Assembly (NCBI GenBank): GCA_030268105.1
Contig: BSDZ01000079.1
Coordinates: forward strand, 5,416,001 to 5,480,000
Length of the DNA: 64,000 nucleotides
Reading direction: 5' to 3'
From: Volvox africanus
Taxonomy: Eukaryota > Chlorophyta > Chlorophyceae > Chlamydomonadales > Volvocaceae
Shown one piece after another: positions 21,159-33,102 of this stretch. A program made the position numbers and the translations under genes. Under the pieces are notes generated by a model that worked only from the letters and a program-made list of their open reading frames with translations, had not been told where the DNA came from and ran no database searches. Within the stretch, counting starts at the first letter, position 1; the number at the start of each line of letters is the position of its first letter.

Positions 21159-21540
21159 AAAACATACACTTCTCCATCAAATCCGTGACCTGGCGCTTTA
21201 CCTCGTCCTCTCCAGTGGACTGAGCCGTAAAACAGGCTGCACTCCAGGTATGAGTGGGATGGTATGGTCAACATGACGTAGGTGGAAGCCCACGAAAAAC
21301 ATCTGCGTACCCTTGCAACAAGGCTTCGACCGATCCACAGAGGTTTGAGCGGTGTTTACATTTAAATGCAACCTAGGCCTCACAAGCATTCCATTGGCAC
21401 CCCTTCGAATCATTCCAACAGCTTCCTTGCGCCCGACTGGCTTAGGTTCAGCTCGCTTGCCCATCACAGCGACAGCAAAGTTAACCACAGGCTCCATTTC
21501 AGACCTACCCCCGTCTGGTTCGACACTCACATAAGTTCCT

Positions 21541-22470
21541 GATGCTTAGCGATGCGTGGACAGGACCCTTACAGATGCGGTCAGCCGGGCTTCGTTTGAC
21601 ACCTGGCACACCTGGGCACACAAGTGATCATCGTGAAACCCCATCCTGGGTGTGTCTTGATGGGGGTTTGGAATGCAGAAGCACACGAGCATGACAGTGT
21701 GTGGGGATGTTTGAGGAACAGTTCCTAGGAAAGGAACCAGGGAGTACAATAATATAATAATAACGGACGGGAGAATATTTAGCTCTGTAACAATGAAGCA
21801 ACGTCTGTGAAAACAATGATGAGAACTGTATGTTTGCTCTGCCACATATACATGATAACGGGATCTGTTGCCGCGCGGGCCGCCTGGCGGTCGGCGGCTC
21901 GCTGGGGGCTGGCGGCTCGCTGGGGGCTGGCTGCTATGCTGGCAGGATGGACGGACGAATTATTAGCTGCGGCGGCAGCGCGTCGTCGTCGGTCATCATC
22001 GCATCGATCAGACGCACACGCACGGTTCATCATGGCGCTCGATATGTGATGACGATGCATTTATAGATCCAGGCAATGCCGTGTGGCTTGGTTCAATTCC
22101 TTTAAGGTTCAAATCTGGAAGCCCCCGCTGGCACGGATGACGCTGACACTGACGAGAGAGCGAACGAGATGCCTTCCTTTACGCATTTCTAATAAAATAA
22201 TATCGATTCCTGATTACATATATACTCGTTTGCATCGTATCAAACAATCAGAAACTAACTAGGTTTAGAGATAGATAGGTAATATCGTTTGAACGACGGA
22301 AAATGCATCAATCTTGTCAGGTAATACTGGAATAATTTGGGTATATATTGCTTATGGGGAGCCCCTTTTGCTTGAGCTCGCGCGCTACCTAGTCATAACA
22401 AAAGAGACGCTTTCATTCGTTCGTCTCGCGGCTTGCTTTCTTGTATGTGTTTTTATATATAGGTAAAGTA
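21541..22470. other. Unassigned DNA upstream of the low-complexity gene
   Basis: No gene recognised. A small tandem of CGGCTCGCTGGGGGCTGG (two copies) lies at about 21894-21929. The last part, 22400-22470, may hold the promoter and 5' leader of the gene at 22471. Confidence 0.4.
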
Positions 22471-25400
22471 ATGGACATATCAGGCGGCAACCTCGACGAG
22501 ACGGAGGTATTCTTAAGTTTCCGAAATGACGACGACGACGACGACCTATGGGACTCTTTAATAGTGATGTCGGCACGCGACCAGCAGCAGCTGGATATGA
22601 ATCTGGATGCGGATATTTTTAGTTTTATGAACTTTAAGTGTAGTCACCCTGACACTGACGATGATGAAGGTAAGTGCGTTCGTTGTACTGCAAGGGTGGG
22701 GGGTATTTTGGCGTATGAGGGCGACCGATTGAGACACATACTTCATCGGCGAGCAAGCGAGCGAGCATATATACATTATTTTAATAGCACAGTCGATTGG
22801 AAGGAGGAGCGACGGCATGGAACAGGGCGGTAGTTCGGTATGTATGCCTGCTGCCTATTAAATTTAACAGGCAGGCTGACTTTAAAGTCAGCAAAGCGCC
22901 CGGCCCCTCCCTGGGCCGTATTACTCAATCTGACTTTCTTCTGTATACGAGTGTTGCTCACTTTCAACTCTGCCCTACGTAGACTCCTTTAACTAGAACC
23001 TACATAGGCTTTGGGGTTAACATTAATGTATGAGAGAACCAAACTCCAATCGTTCAATCGTTTACGAATGAGCCAAACACTTTATAACACAACTAATCTT
23101 GTAAATAATAGTAATATAATAATGCAAGTCAATCGGCGATAATAAGCCGAAGCCTGCTATTCATCTATCTACTCGCTCCCTCTATAAACATACATATTGT
23201 ATTTTATAATGAATACAGATCTACAAACAACAATCTATTGAGACGTAGACTATCAGACATAAGGAAGCCTGACGTAATTACGAGAAAGTATAAGTTACAT
23301 ATTATCTGATAGTAAAAGAAGTCCAAATAGTTAGTTCTGGAGTCGGCACATATACTTGCACGTATAGCACTACAAACTGTACGAGCACAGGTCGATAGCG
23401 TACCGCCGAGTACAGCTACAACATCACGATTGTTGCTAGAACGGATCGTTAATACACCATTTTATAACACAATCCGACCTAAGCCTCGCGCTCTAAACCT
23501 GCTATTCAAATAACTAATCATTAATGCTCCTCGATGGATCTTGTCTTATCAAAATCGATTGGGAACCAAGAATACGCGTACTTATTATTACATAATTGCA
23601 GATGTTGCCGCCAAGCAGCAGCAGTGTGGCGGAGCCGCCGCCGCTGCTACTGTGCAGCAGTCCGCAAAAGACCACCACGGCGTCGGCGGCAATAAAAGGA
23701 GTGACTGTAGCAGCAGCCTAGGCGGTTGTAGCGACGGCGATGGTGTTGATGGAGATGACGGCAGTATGCTATCAGGGTCAAACAGCATCCGAGCCCGGCG
23801 GCGGCGGCGGCGGCGGCAGCGGCTGTCCTCCCAGGAGGACTTGCTGGCGCTAGGTGCTGCTACTGCTGGTGGTTCCAATACCGACTTGGATGACAGATAT
23901 GGTGCTCATGGCCGCTATGGTGGTGTTCGCAGAAGCATGATTATTGACGGCGGCGTCGGTAGCATTATTGACGGTGGCGGCTGTAGAGGTGTCGGTGGCG
24001 GCGGCGGCGCTAAGTACAACAACAACCACAACAACAAGCACCACCATCACCACCACAGTCACAAAAACATGAATTACAGCTTCCCCGACCTGCTGATTCC
24101 GCCTTGGCATCAGAAGCCGAGTCGCCCACCTTCAAGTCCAAGCCGGCAACAGGGATATCCAGTTGGCGGCGGCGGGGCAGGGGTGGTGGGAGCAAGGGGC
24201 CTTATGCCCAACGGCAGCTATGAACCGCAGACGAGACTACAGCCGCCTCCTCTGATTTTACCACCATCACCACCACCACCACTACCGCCAGCACCACCAG
24301 CACTACCACCACCAACTGCAGGGAGCCAGCAGCAGAGGCGGTGGAAACTACGACCGTTGAGAGGCAGCAGGGCTGTACGACAACAGCCTGTCGGGATTCG
24401 TCGCCCACCGTTGCCGCCAGCATCGAGATTGACACGACCGGCGGCGGCGGCGGTGGCGGCGGTAGAGCCGCCGCCAGCGGCAGTAATCGTGGCGTCGGCC
24501 AACGTGCTGCATGATGATGGCGGACTTGCTGCTGTGCCATCGCCGTCGTCACTTCTGCCGATAGACCCTCATGCAGCAGCAGGGGCAGCAGCAGGGGCAG
24601 GGGCAGGGGCAGGGGCAGCAGCAGCAGCTAACCCACGGCGGCAGGCGCCACATATGGACGCCGTTGAGGAGGTTTCAGAGGCGTCATTGCTACTTTTGGA
24701 GGATGGCCTGACTCACGGCCCAGAGCTGATGGGCTCACTACTGCTGCGGGGGCCGGAGGGGCATCCCCACCTGCAAGACCATCCTCCTCCCCACCACCCT
24801 CCCGACACCACCCACCACCCACCTTCCCACCACCGCCCTCCCCACCACCCTCCCACATACCACCCTCCTCATCACCATCATCAGTTGCAAGAGGGATGTG
24901 CGAATATTGAACGAGCGGCTGCAGTAGCAGTAGTGGGAGCCAACGGCGGTGAGGAGGCCCTGACAGGGGCGGCGGCGGCGGCTGCTTCCCAGCCATACCA
25001 CTTCCGGGATCACCATGGCGGGCGTTATAAGGAAGCCTGTCCCCTGCTTACAGGTGGGAGGCGGCAGCATGAGAACTATCAGCAGCAGCAGATAGCGGGA
25101 CGGCTGCTACAGCCACCAAAGTCATCGCTATCAAATAAGCACAGCAGGTTGCTGCATGCTAGTGCTGGTAGGGAGCATCAGAGTCGGCAGCGGGGCTGCA
25201 CGGGTGGTGCCGCCGCCGCCGCCGCCAGTGCACGTGGTGATGCTGCTGCCACGGACAGGATGGTAGCAGCATCAACAACTGATGATGGAGGAGATGTAGT
25301 TGAGGTTGTCCTCAACGCCCAGGCGGTTGCACGCGGGGAAATATCACTTAGCGCTAGCAAGGCTGCCACAGTCTTCGGCCCTCAAGTCTTGCAGGCAGCT

Positions 25401-26384
25401 CTTCAAGCCGACGTGGAACTTCCGCTGTACGACAGCTTGTACGACAAGGACGTGAAGGGGGCCGTTCTGAGATGTAAGGGCATCAATCATGAATGCCGTG
25501 TTAGACGGCTGCGCCATTGGCTTCAGGAGCATAAGGCGCTGGAAGGTGACAAATTGTGTATTCGGCGGCCACAGTCGCTCGTCACACCGCAACCTGTCAT
25601 CAACAGGAACGATGTCCATGGCCTCAGTAGTGGCGGTGGCGGCAGTGCTTATCCTACTGCAATCGGCAGCATCACGACGGATGCAGCAGCTCATCATGGC
25701 TATCGGTGCAAGATCTGGCTGGAGGTCAGATTTGCTATTGCTGCTACTGTTACTACTGCTGCTACTGCTGCTACTGCTGCTACTGCTGTTGTTGCTACTG
25801 CTGCTGCTGCTACTGCTTTTGCTACTGCTGATGCTGCATCGGCATGGTTAGTGCAACCCTCGTTGGTAGTCAGGAGGGCAGCAGAAGTACAGCAGCAGAA
25901 GGCCGCCGAGGTTGCATTACTATTGGCAGCAGGCGGCGGTGGGTTCGTGCCTGTTGGTGAGGTGGAAGCAGCAGCCGACTCACCACCACCAGATGCAGCC
26001 GGTATGCCCGTGGCGGAGGCATATGCTGCATCATCCCCGCCGGCAGCATCACTGACGATGGACTTCCCCGTAGTGCTGTCGGAACTGGACGCGGAGACAG
26101 CAGCAGCGGCAGCCGACGATGTGGCGCAATCAGTGCCAGAGACGATGGTGAAGATAGAGATGGAGGTTGAATCGGTAGTAGGCTTTTTTGTATTGACAAA
26201 TGATGTGGACCAGGCGGCGGCAACAGCAGCAGCAGCACCTGCTTATGCTGCAGGAGTGCAGCAACAGCAGCAGCACCAGGCCGCCGCCGAGATCGCAGAA
26301 GTAGTAGCAGCCGCCGCCGCCGCACCTACAGCCGTAGCGGAGATGGAGGCGGCGGTAGGGGCACCCCCGACACGGTGTCATTAG
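22471..26384 (+). CDS. Low-complexity nuclear-type protein with possible B3-like domain
   Basis: Two exons, 22471-22669 and 23602-26384, joined in phase 1 by a GT-AG intron (donor GTAAGTG, acceptor ATAATTGCAG). They total 2982 coding bases and about 993 residues. Exon 1 encodes an acidic N-terminus (MDISGGNLDETEVFLSFR then a run of D). Exon 2 is mostly Q-, A-, H-, G- and P-rich. A more ordered stretch at about residues 640-745 (GEISLSASKAATVFGPQVLQ ... VRRLRHWLQEHKALEGDKLC) resembles the end of plant B3 DNA-binding domains (pattern W-x2-F/H...L-x2-GD), so a transcription-factor role is possible but weak. The frame ends RCH-TAG, but a related frame continues from 26375, suggesting a one-base loss. 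The intron holds two LTR insertions. Confidence 0.6.
22870..22968 (-). repeat. Degenerate 90-bp copia LTR in intron
   Basis: AAGTCAGCAAAGCGCCCGGC, GGGCCGTATTACT, TATACGAGTGTTGCTCAC and TTCAA follow the order of the unit at 20222-20311 but with altered ends and no visible target duplication. It lies in the intron of the low-complexity gene. Confidence 0.6.
23236..23469 (-). repeat. Copia-2 solo LTR with CAATC duplication
   Basis: A 234-bp unit (TATTGAGACG to TTTATAACA) is flanked on both sides by CAATC, a perfect 5-bp target duplication. It lies in the intron of the low-complexity gene. Confidence 0.8.
25735..25835. repeat. Trinucleotide repeat (GCT/ACT)
   Basis: An impure run of CTG CTA CTG triplets inside exon 2 encodes an Ala/Thr-rich stretch. 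Read in another frame it gives a meaningless poly-leucine ORF. Confidence 0.8.
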
Positions 26385-26995
26385 TGTCGGCCGCCGCAGC
26401 TGCGTTTGGACCAGAAGCAACATTCGTGGCAGTGATGGAAATGGATGGTGCTACTGCCTGTGTAGAAGTAGGAGCAGGAGCTGCACCCATGGAGGTGGAC
26501 GATGTAGCTCGCGGTGTCCAGGATGTAGCAGACAGCTTTCCGATGGCAGGCGCCGCTGCTGCAACAGAAGGAATTGGCGAGCAGCACAATGGGGCGACGA
26601 CCCAGCAGTCCCCACCGCAACAGCAACATGAGGCCAGAAACACAGACTTATTACCGGGAGGTAGTTATCAGCCGCAGCAGGCTCCCAAGATGCGAAGGAT
26701 GAGTGATATTGCAAGATCCTCCCCTCCAGCAGCAGCAGCAGCAGCAGCAGCAGGCAACATTATAATTTGTGAGGATCTGCAGGAGGACGTGGTGACAGTA
26801 GTGATGAATGCAGCGGGGGAAGTGGAAGCCACAGCAGTAACCAAGGCGGCGGCAGCGGCGGCAGCAGCAATAATGGCGGCAGCACCTTTGACAACGACGA
26901 CGGCAGTAGCAGCAGCCGACGACGTGGCGCAATCAGTGATAGCGACGATGGTGGAGGTTGAATCAGTAGTGGGCTTTATATGGCACTATTTGTAG
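26375..26995 (+). pseudogene. Out-of-frame C-terminal continuation of the low-complexity gene
   Basis: This frame has the same composition and shared phrases with exon 2. Exon 2 carries AADDVAQSVPETMV...VESVVGFF near its end; this frame ends AADDVAQSVIATMVEVESVV. The switch occurs at GCACCCCCGACACGG (about 26358-26374). One more C in the run of five would join the two frames in the order ...GAPPDTVSLV. It is either a real frameshift, a sequencing error in a homopolymer, or an unrecognised splice. Confidence 0.45.
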
Positions 26996-26998
26996 CCA

Positions 26999-28119
26999 GC
27001 GCAGTACTAGCTATTTAGTGCGTGGGCTGGGTTCAGTGACGGTAGCGACAACAGCAGCAAGATGCGACGGAGCAGAGGAGGTAAATAGTAGTGTACGGTT
27101 AGAGGAGGTCGATAGTAGTGTGAGGCAGGCTACGTACCGCCACGCACGGCTGCTGCCGCACAGGCGATATATCGTAGGGGCTACGCAGCAGCGGCAGCGG
27201 CAGCAATAGGGCTACGCTGTGGCAGCAGCGGCAGCGGTAGATGCTCATTAGCATCTATCGTGCATCACCCGCATGGGTGTATCAGCTGCTGCAATCGATT
27301 ATTGCAAATGAGGGCAGGCTCGATTAATAAATGAAGAAAGCGAGCGATGATAGATATGATGAGGGCGTTGTCATCATGTATGTACTTGCTTTCTTTCTTT
27401 ATGACACGCAAGTCAGCTAGCAAGCAAGGCATGGCTGGATGTCTGGGAACAACAATAATAATGGAGCGCGGGGCCGGCGGTCGCACAGATTGACCCTGGT
27501 TAGAGATGCATGAAGGCAGGATGATCCAGTGTAGATTACTTGCCAGCTAGCTGTAGCGGCTCATCATCGCATTATTAGTGGTATCAGTACTACTGGTGCA
27601 CACATGTATACATTCATACTTCGTTGCGGGGAGGCGCTGTGCATGTATGTATGTGGTGCAGTGTGGTCGGTATGGTGGACATTTGGCGAATGAAGCACAT
27701 ATAAACATATACTCATGGAGCAAAAAGTGTTCGGCGTTGCATGGCATGTATGGCTAAGCTGATGCCCAGATATGAATTGCAATAAATGCACAATGCGTAT
27801 CACCTCCTGCATATGTATGTATTTAGCAGCTGTTTAGCCACCATAGGGCGGCAGCAGGCAGGCAGCAGGCGGTGGATGCAACAAAGGGTGGTGGAATTCA
27901 TTCCCACCCCATCTATCCAGCATCAAGATAGATTACTCACGTGCTATTGAGCCCTGCCTGCTGATGTGTCAAGATGCGTGCGCAGCAGGAGGCAGCAGCA
28001 GGGCGGCAGGGATGGAGAACGAAGAGGATGGGTCGGATAATAATCACCGCACGCTGCTGGCACCCTCAATCCGTCCTTTACAGCAGTCCGTATATCTGTA
28101 AATCCCAGGGCGGGGGCAG

Positions 28120-28167
<48 letters not shown>

Positions 28168-28656
28168 TGGTTTCATCATGAATGCTGGGTTACTCCGTGG
28201 GCTGAATGCATGAATACGGCTCATCAGGCGATGAGGTATATAGGTTAACGGATGGATGGAGCGAGGCGATTGTTGCTTGCTTGGATGCATGCATGTCAAA
28301 ACTGTGCATGTTGATATTCGTGGGTATGCATCCACACACACACGCGTTTCTAGCTAGCTATTCAGGTGTTTGGGGCCCAGTGTTGTTGCTCCATGCAACC
28401 AAATATATTGTTGATTGTTGATGTACAACAAATATTCATGACAAAACCATACATACGTACATGTATGCACATGCGTTGGATTGGTCAGAGTCGTGGACTG
28501 ATGGCACACATGCAGGCACTGCTACTTGGTAGTAGTTGAGAGCCGCAAAATCCTCTCGAGATGCTGGCAGGGTGCTTCTGCACCTTGATATGTGCTGGTA
28601 TGTGGGCCGTACGGAGGAACGGAGTTACTTAGGGTTTTGGGCCTGGGGTCTAAATG
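26999..28656. other. Unassigned DNA with microsatellites
   Basis: No gene recognised; likely 3' region of the low-complexity gene followed by intergenic DNA. CAG/GGCAGC-rich early, then mixed. Confidence 0.4.
28109..28168. repeat. (GGCA)n tetranucleotide repeat
   Basis: An almost pure GGCA/CAGG run of about 14 units. Confidence 0.9.
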
Positions 28657-28840
28657 TGTTGAGATGTAGACTACCGGACATTAGGAAGCCGGACGTTGTT
28701 ACGAGAATTATATCGTTACATAGTATCTGCTAGTTGAAAGAAGACTTAATTGTTCGCTCTGGAGTTGGCTCAAATACTCGCACGTATAGCACTACAGATT
28801 GGACGAGCGCGGGTTGATAGCATACTGCCGAGTACAGCTC
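28657..28840 (-). repeat. Copia-2 LTR, truncated
   Basis: Starts TGTTGAGATGTAGACTA on the plus strand and follows the Copia-2 LTR up to CCGAGTACAGCT, then stops; the remaining 60 or so bases are missing. Preceded by AAATG with no matching right flank. Confidence 0.7.
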
Positions 28841-29951
28841 GTTCTGGTGAGTATTACCACAAGCTTTTTGTTGCGCCATACATTTTCGCGAGCTAGTTGC
28901 TACTTTACTTGCGACTACTAACTGTTGTGAAAACTGTCGTCGTGATAGCTGAGTAAAGGTCCAGTTCGGCACAAGCTGGACAAGCGAGCTGCAACTATGC
29001 CTCAAGCCACAGAGACACACCAAAGTCTGGGCGAGCAATAGTTGTTACAAACAGCTAATGAGGTATGAGAACCTCGCCAAATATATAGTTTAAGTGTTAA
29101 GTGCCGTACCCTCCGTCTAGATCGTCGAACGCACTGATTAGGAAAGAGATTGCTGGCTCAGCGTCAGAAGACCAAACGCCAGTCTTACTCCATGACAGAA
29201 CTTCATGACAGAAACATCCTAAACAGGCAAGACCTAGATATCACCGAGAATACCAATCGTTAAGAAGATAGAAGAAGTCTGACTGAATATAACACCACCA
29301 CCGACCTTCACAGGAGCAGCGACGAACTGGCCGAACAATCATGCCAGTTAATGGCAGAAATTTCAACACTCCCACGCGGGCAGTACGTCGCCATGCAATC
29401 GACGCCAACTGACATCCTTTCAAACTTTGATTCCACCGCTGCCAAAACTTCAAAGTAAACACTTAGGTACCTGTAACGCAAGACGTCTCCCACGCACTCG
29501 GTGAACACTAAGGTTATACGGTCTTCAAAGGATGGTCGCACTCCAGAGACTTAAGCTCGTACGGAATGCTCCCACGAAAATGACGTTCACAGGGCTGGAC
29601 ACAGGGAAATGCCGAACAAGCACATCGGGCTGGACACAGGGAAACGCCGCGAAAACAAATGAACAAGGTTGGGCTGGATAACATGGAAATCATCAACCTT
29701 GAAATCACTACTGTACCACATGACTCGTGCGCACAGATTTGACCAAAGTAATCGGACCGTGTACAAGGCTGGACCACTAATGAAGGCACAACACTCCCAC
29801 GCAGCCGCAGGACACGGTCACAGAAGCAAACGCAGGATGGTACAGGTGACAGCAAACAGCAGGCGCGCGCGAACGGCAATAGAAGAGGTGATCAGCCTCT
29901 CAGGCAATCCGCAACGCAACACAATAAACGCAAACTCAGGCAATGTAATCC
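28841..29951. other. Decayed copia-associated DNA, no gene
   Basis: No long frame. The 14-mer CAACACTCCCACGC occurs at 29364-29377 and 29789-29802; the same 14-mer marks the LTR/polypurine junction of the copia at 16022-16035. This suggests minus-strand copia 3' ends are buried here. A phrase GGGCTGGACACAGGGAAA is repeated near 29590-29650. Confidence 0.45.
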
Positions 29952-30194
29952 TATTGAGACGTAGACTATCAGACATTAGGAAGCCTGACGTAATAACGAG
30001 AAAGTATACGTTACATATTATCTGATAGTATAGAAGTCCGAATAGTTCGTTCTGGAGTCGGCACATATACTTGCGCGTATAGCACTACAAACAGTACGAA
30101 CACGGGTCCATAGCTTACCGCCGAGTACAGCTACAACAGCGGGATTGTTGCTAGTATGGATCGCTATATCCAACTGATATACCATTTCATAACA
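29952..30194 (-). repeat. Copia-2 solo LTR with AATCC duplication
   Basis: A 243-bp unit (TATTGAGACG to TCATAACA) flanked on both sides by AATCC, a perfect 5-bp target duplication. Confidence 0.8.
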
Positions 30195-30364
30195 AATCCT
30201 GATAAAGTTTAGGAAATTCCAGAAAAACGAGATAGTACTGCAGAAGAAATGTCCATAGACAGACTTAGTTTAGTTAGACAGACAGATATGTGAAATAAGC
30301 CAGATGCATGAGATAAAAACAGCAACATGCTACCAAAGAAGGTGCGAAATGCTGCTTAACCACT

Positions 30365-31023
30365 CTACAGAATCAGGCCAACGGGATTTGGGTCCTCTCT
30401 CTGTTCACGGCGCTTCTTGAAACAGCAGGTGTCATCATGACCCGTCTTGCCGCAATAGCTGCAGGGCTTGTCACGCCAGCACTTCTCCGCCGTGTGACCC
30501 ATTTTCCTGCAATTTCTGCACGATGGCCGGTTTCGGTTTTGGCCACTCCCGGAAAACAAAGCCAGAGCGCTATCCCCCGATGCACCCAACTGGGATTCGA
30601 AACTCTCAACAGCCACCAGTTTCGGGAGAAGTACTTCGAGCTTCGGGATCTCCCCCGTCACCATGATAATATCTACAAAAGTTCTGAACCTGTTGGTCAG
30701 ACCAGTCAGCAACGCCAGAACTAACACACGCTCCTCAATCTTCTCCCCCGCATCAGCAAGCATCTGCCTCAACTCCTTTCCCCACGCAAAGTACTGGTAA
30801 ACATTCTCCTCAGATTGCATCTTCAGTGAGTGTAGGGTTCGCATCAAAATGATGAGCTTAGCACTTGAGGACCGCTCACCAATATTCTTCAGGTGATCCC
30901 AGGCAACCTTGGCATTTTCACAGTCCGAGAGCTCAATCTGGTACTCCTGGGCAACTTGGCGGCGCAGAACGATCAGGGCCTTGAACGTCGCCTGATCATC
31001 TGGAGAGGTGAGAGCCGACGCCC
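30365..31023 (-). pseudogene. Ty1/copia Gag fragment, cut by gypsy-1 insertion
   Basis: The minus-strand frame runs from the edge of the gypsy LTR at 31023 (ASALTSPDDQATFKALIV) through LKNIGERSSSAKLIILMRTL, QYFAWGKELRQMLADAG and LTGLTNRFRTFVDI. It ends with two CCHC knuckles, CRNCRKMGHTAEKC and CSYCGKTGHDDTCC, then a stop at 30365. This is a UBN2-type copia Gag. The N-terminal part is missing: the gypsy-1 LTR at 31024 interrupts it and the other side is not found at the right end of the gypsy nest. It differs from the copia Gag at 16-20 kb. Confidence 0.75.
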
Positions 31024-31847
31024 TGTTGTGCTACGGTTAGTTTCCCGCCGATGCGTAGGTCGATGTGATCCTACAAGGCGAAGTGCTATTGTGATGAATA
31101 CATTGCATATGAATGAATCTGCATGATATAAATGTATTCATGTACATTTATATATGCATCTGGCATGTTGTCATTATCCATCGCGACATCGCATCATGGC
31201 AAATCCGCCTAGCATGCATGAAAGCCCGAAGCATGGAAGTGCGCATTATGCTCGTGCTACGAAACGATAAGTAATATTATCTGATATAATATCACTTCAT
31301 TAAAGCACACGTTGAGAGCGCCGCACTCGTCGCGATGCATGCCCTGCAACCGGATATCGTTATCCGGACCCTTGCATCATGCGAATGCCGGAAAGGCTTA
31401 TACGTTGTTATGCGTAGACATCGCCTAGACGCAGTAGGGTTGTCACATCTAGGATCGGCCTCCTGATGTGAATCGTACGGCATTGCGATGCTGCGAGTAT
31501 AACAGATGCGAGGACGGCTAAGCAAAATAAGACATTCGATACCGGAGAACACTTGTGTGTTCTACATTACTATTGCTATACGATATTCTACTTAGCCCGA
31601 GCTAAGCCTGAACTTCGCTAATCACCGCCGCATGATGATTGCTTGCTTCCGGCGCTGACGGCGATTTCGTCCATTGCATCATTCCGATCTGTAAGACCGT
31701 AAGTTATATCTCTCTTCGTCTTGAAGTCTTCCGCTGTCTCTGTTTGCTCTCGCTTGCCTTGCTGTACTTGCAAGTGCTCGCGCATCGGTGTCGATAGTCT
31801 CCAGACGTGCAGATACTTATGAGCAAACGCGAACGAGAGGTACAACA
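31024..31847 (+). repeat. Gypsy-1 5' LTR (A), older copy
   Basis: 824 bp, TGTTGTGCTACGG to GGTACAACA. It shares variants such as GGTTAGTTTCCCGCC with LTR 52712-53538 that the other LTRs lack, so it is one of the older copies. Left flank CGCCC is inside a copia gag; its partner LTR is not in the window. Confidence 0.9.
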
Positions 31848-32275
31848 ATTTGGTATCGAGACAGGTTCGTTGCCTAACTGTCTCTCTTTGTCTAATCGGA
31901 AGTAGGTTCTTTCTATGGCGAGTTCCAGCGACGAACCACGAGGACCGCTAGATACTTTTGCCGAAGACTTAGGCCGCGCCGTTTTGGACGCCGCCGCTTC
32001 CGGTTTGTAATTGTTTAATTGCTTTTGCTTAGATTGCTGCACTTGTTGTGTAAGTGTACGCTCTGAGTCGCAGGTAATCTCAGTGCACCGGCATTGCTTG
32101 CCGCGGCGACTGAGACCGGCGTTCGTCCGGACCAGTTGGCGACTCTCATTGCCCAAACTACGGAGATCAGGACTCAGCTGGGCAATTACTTGCTGAGTTT
32201 GCTGAATCTTCTCAAGAGTACTGTCGGTAGGCTCACCGAATCGCTTTGTACTCTTGCCTTTGCGATAGAAGTCGG
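31848..32275 (+). pseudogene. Gypsy-1 leader and 5' gag stub
   Basis: Begins with the primer-binding-like TGGTATCGAGACAGGTT at 31851-31867, then gag exon 1 (31915-32002), the 71-bp intron and exon 2 (32074-32226). It breaks at GAAGTCGG where the next LTR (32276) starts. The remainder of this element is absent. Confidence 0.75.
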
Positions 32276-33099
32276 TGTTGTGCTACGGTTCATTTCCCGC
32301 CGACGCGTAGGTCGACGCGATCCTACGAGGCGAAGTGCTTTTGTGATGAACGCATTACATTTGAATGAATCTGCATGATATAAATGTATTCATGTACATT
32401 TATATATGCATCTGGCATGTTGTCATTATCCATCGCGACATCGCATCATGGCAAATCCGCCTAGCATGCATGAATGACCGAATCATTGAAGTGCGCATTA
32501 TGCTCGTGCTACGAAACGATAAGTAATATTATCTGATATAATATTACTTCATTACAGCACACGTTGAGAGCGCCGCACTCGTCGCGATACATGCCCAGCA
32601 ACCGGATATCGTTATCCGGACCCTTGCATCATGCGAATGCCGGAAAGGCTTATACGTTGTTATGCGTAGACATCGCCTAGACGCAGTAGGGTTGTCACAT
32701 CTAGGATCGGCCTCCTAATGTGAATCGTACGGCATTGCGATGCTGCGAGTATAACAGATGCGAGGACGGCTAAGCTAGACAAGACATTCGATACCGGAGA
32801 ACACTTGTGTGTTCTACATTACTATTGCTATACGATATTCTACTTAGCCCGAGCTAAGCCTGAACTTCGCTAATCACCGCCGCGTGATGATTGCTTGCTT
32901 CCGGCGCTGACGGCGATTTCGTCCATTGCATCATTCCGATCTGTAAGACCGTAAGTTATATCTCTCTTCGTCTTGAAGTCTTCCGCTGTCTCTGTTTGCT
33001 CTCGCTTGCCTTGCTGTACTTGCAAGTGCTCGCGCATCGGTGTCGATAGTCTTCAGACGTGCAGATACTTATGAGCAAACGCGAACGAGAGGTACAACA
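32276..33099 (+). repeat. Gypsy-1 LTR B (5')
   Basis: 824 bp, TGTTGTG...TACAACA ends, followed after three bases by the primer-binding-like site. Confidence 0.92.
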
Positions 33100-33102
33100 A
33101 TT

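Larger units (their letters stand above)
20396..21540 (-). pseudogene. Decayed Ty3/gypsy pol (protease-RT linker and RT)
   Basis: On the minus strand, from right to left: VVNFAVAVMGKRAEPKPVGRK, DHTIPLIPG, the RT start, [18 protein letters not shown] sequence, [29 protein letters not shown] and a TDVKMD end. These follow the gypsy-1 pol in order but with frameshifts and stops. The element continues at 13125-12530, so a 7.27-kb block now interrupts it. Two 104-bp units (20481-20584 and 21055-21158) are inserted within this part. Confidence 0.75.

Noticed and set aside
25489..25851. Poly-leucine frame
   Set aside because: Another reading of the CTG/CTA triplets inside exon 2 of the low-complexity gene.
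29941..29952. A primer-binding site next to the LTR at 29952-30194, implying a full element at 28657-30194
   Set aside because: AATCC flanks this LTR on both sides as a target duplication, so it is a solo LTR and the adjacent bases are host DNA.
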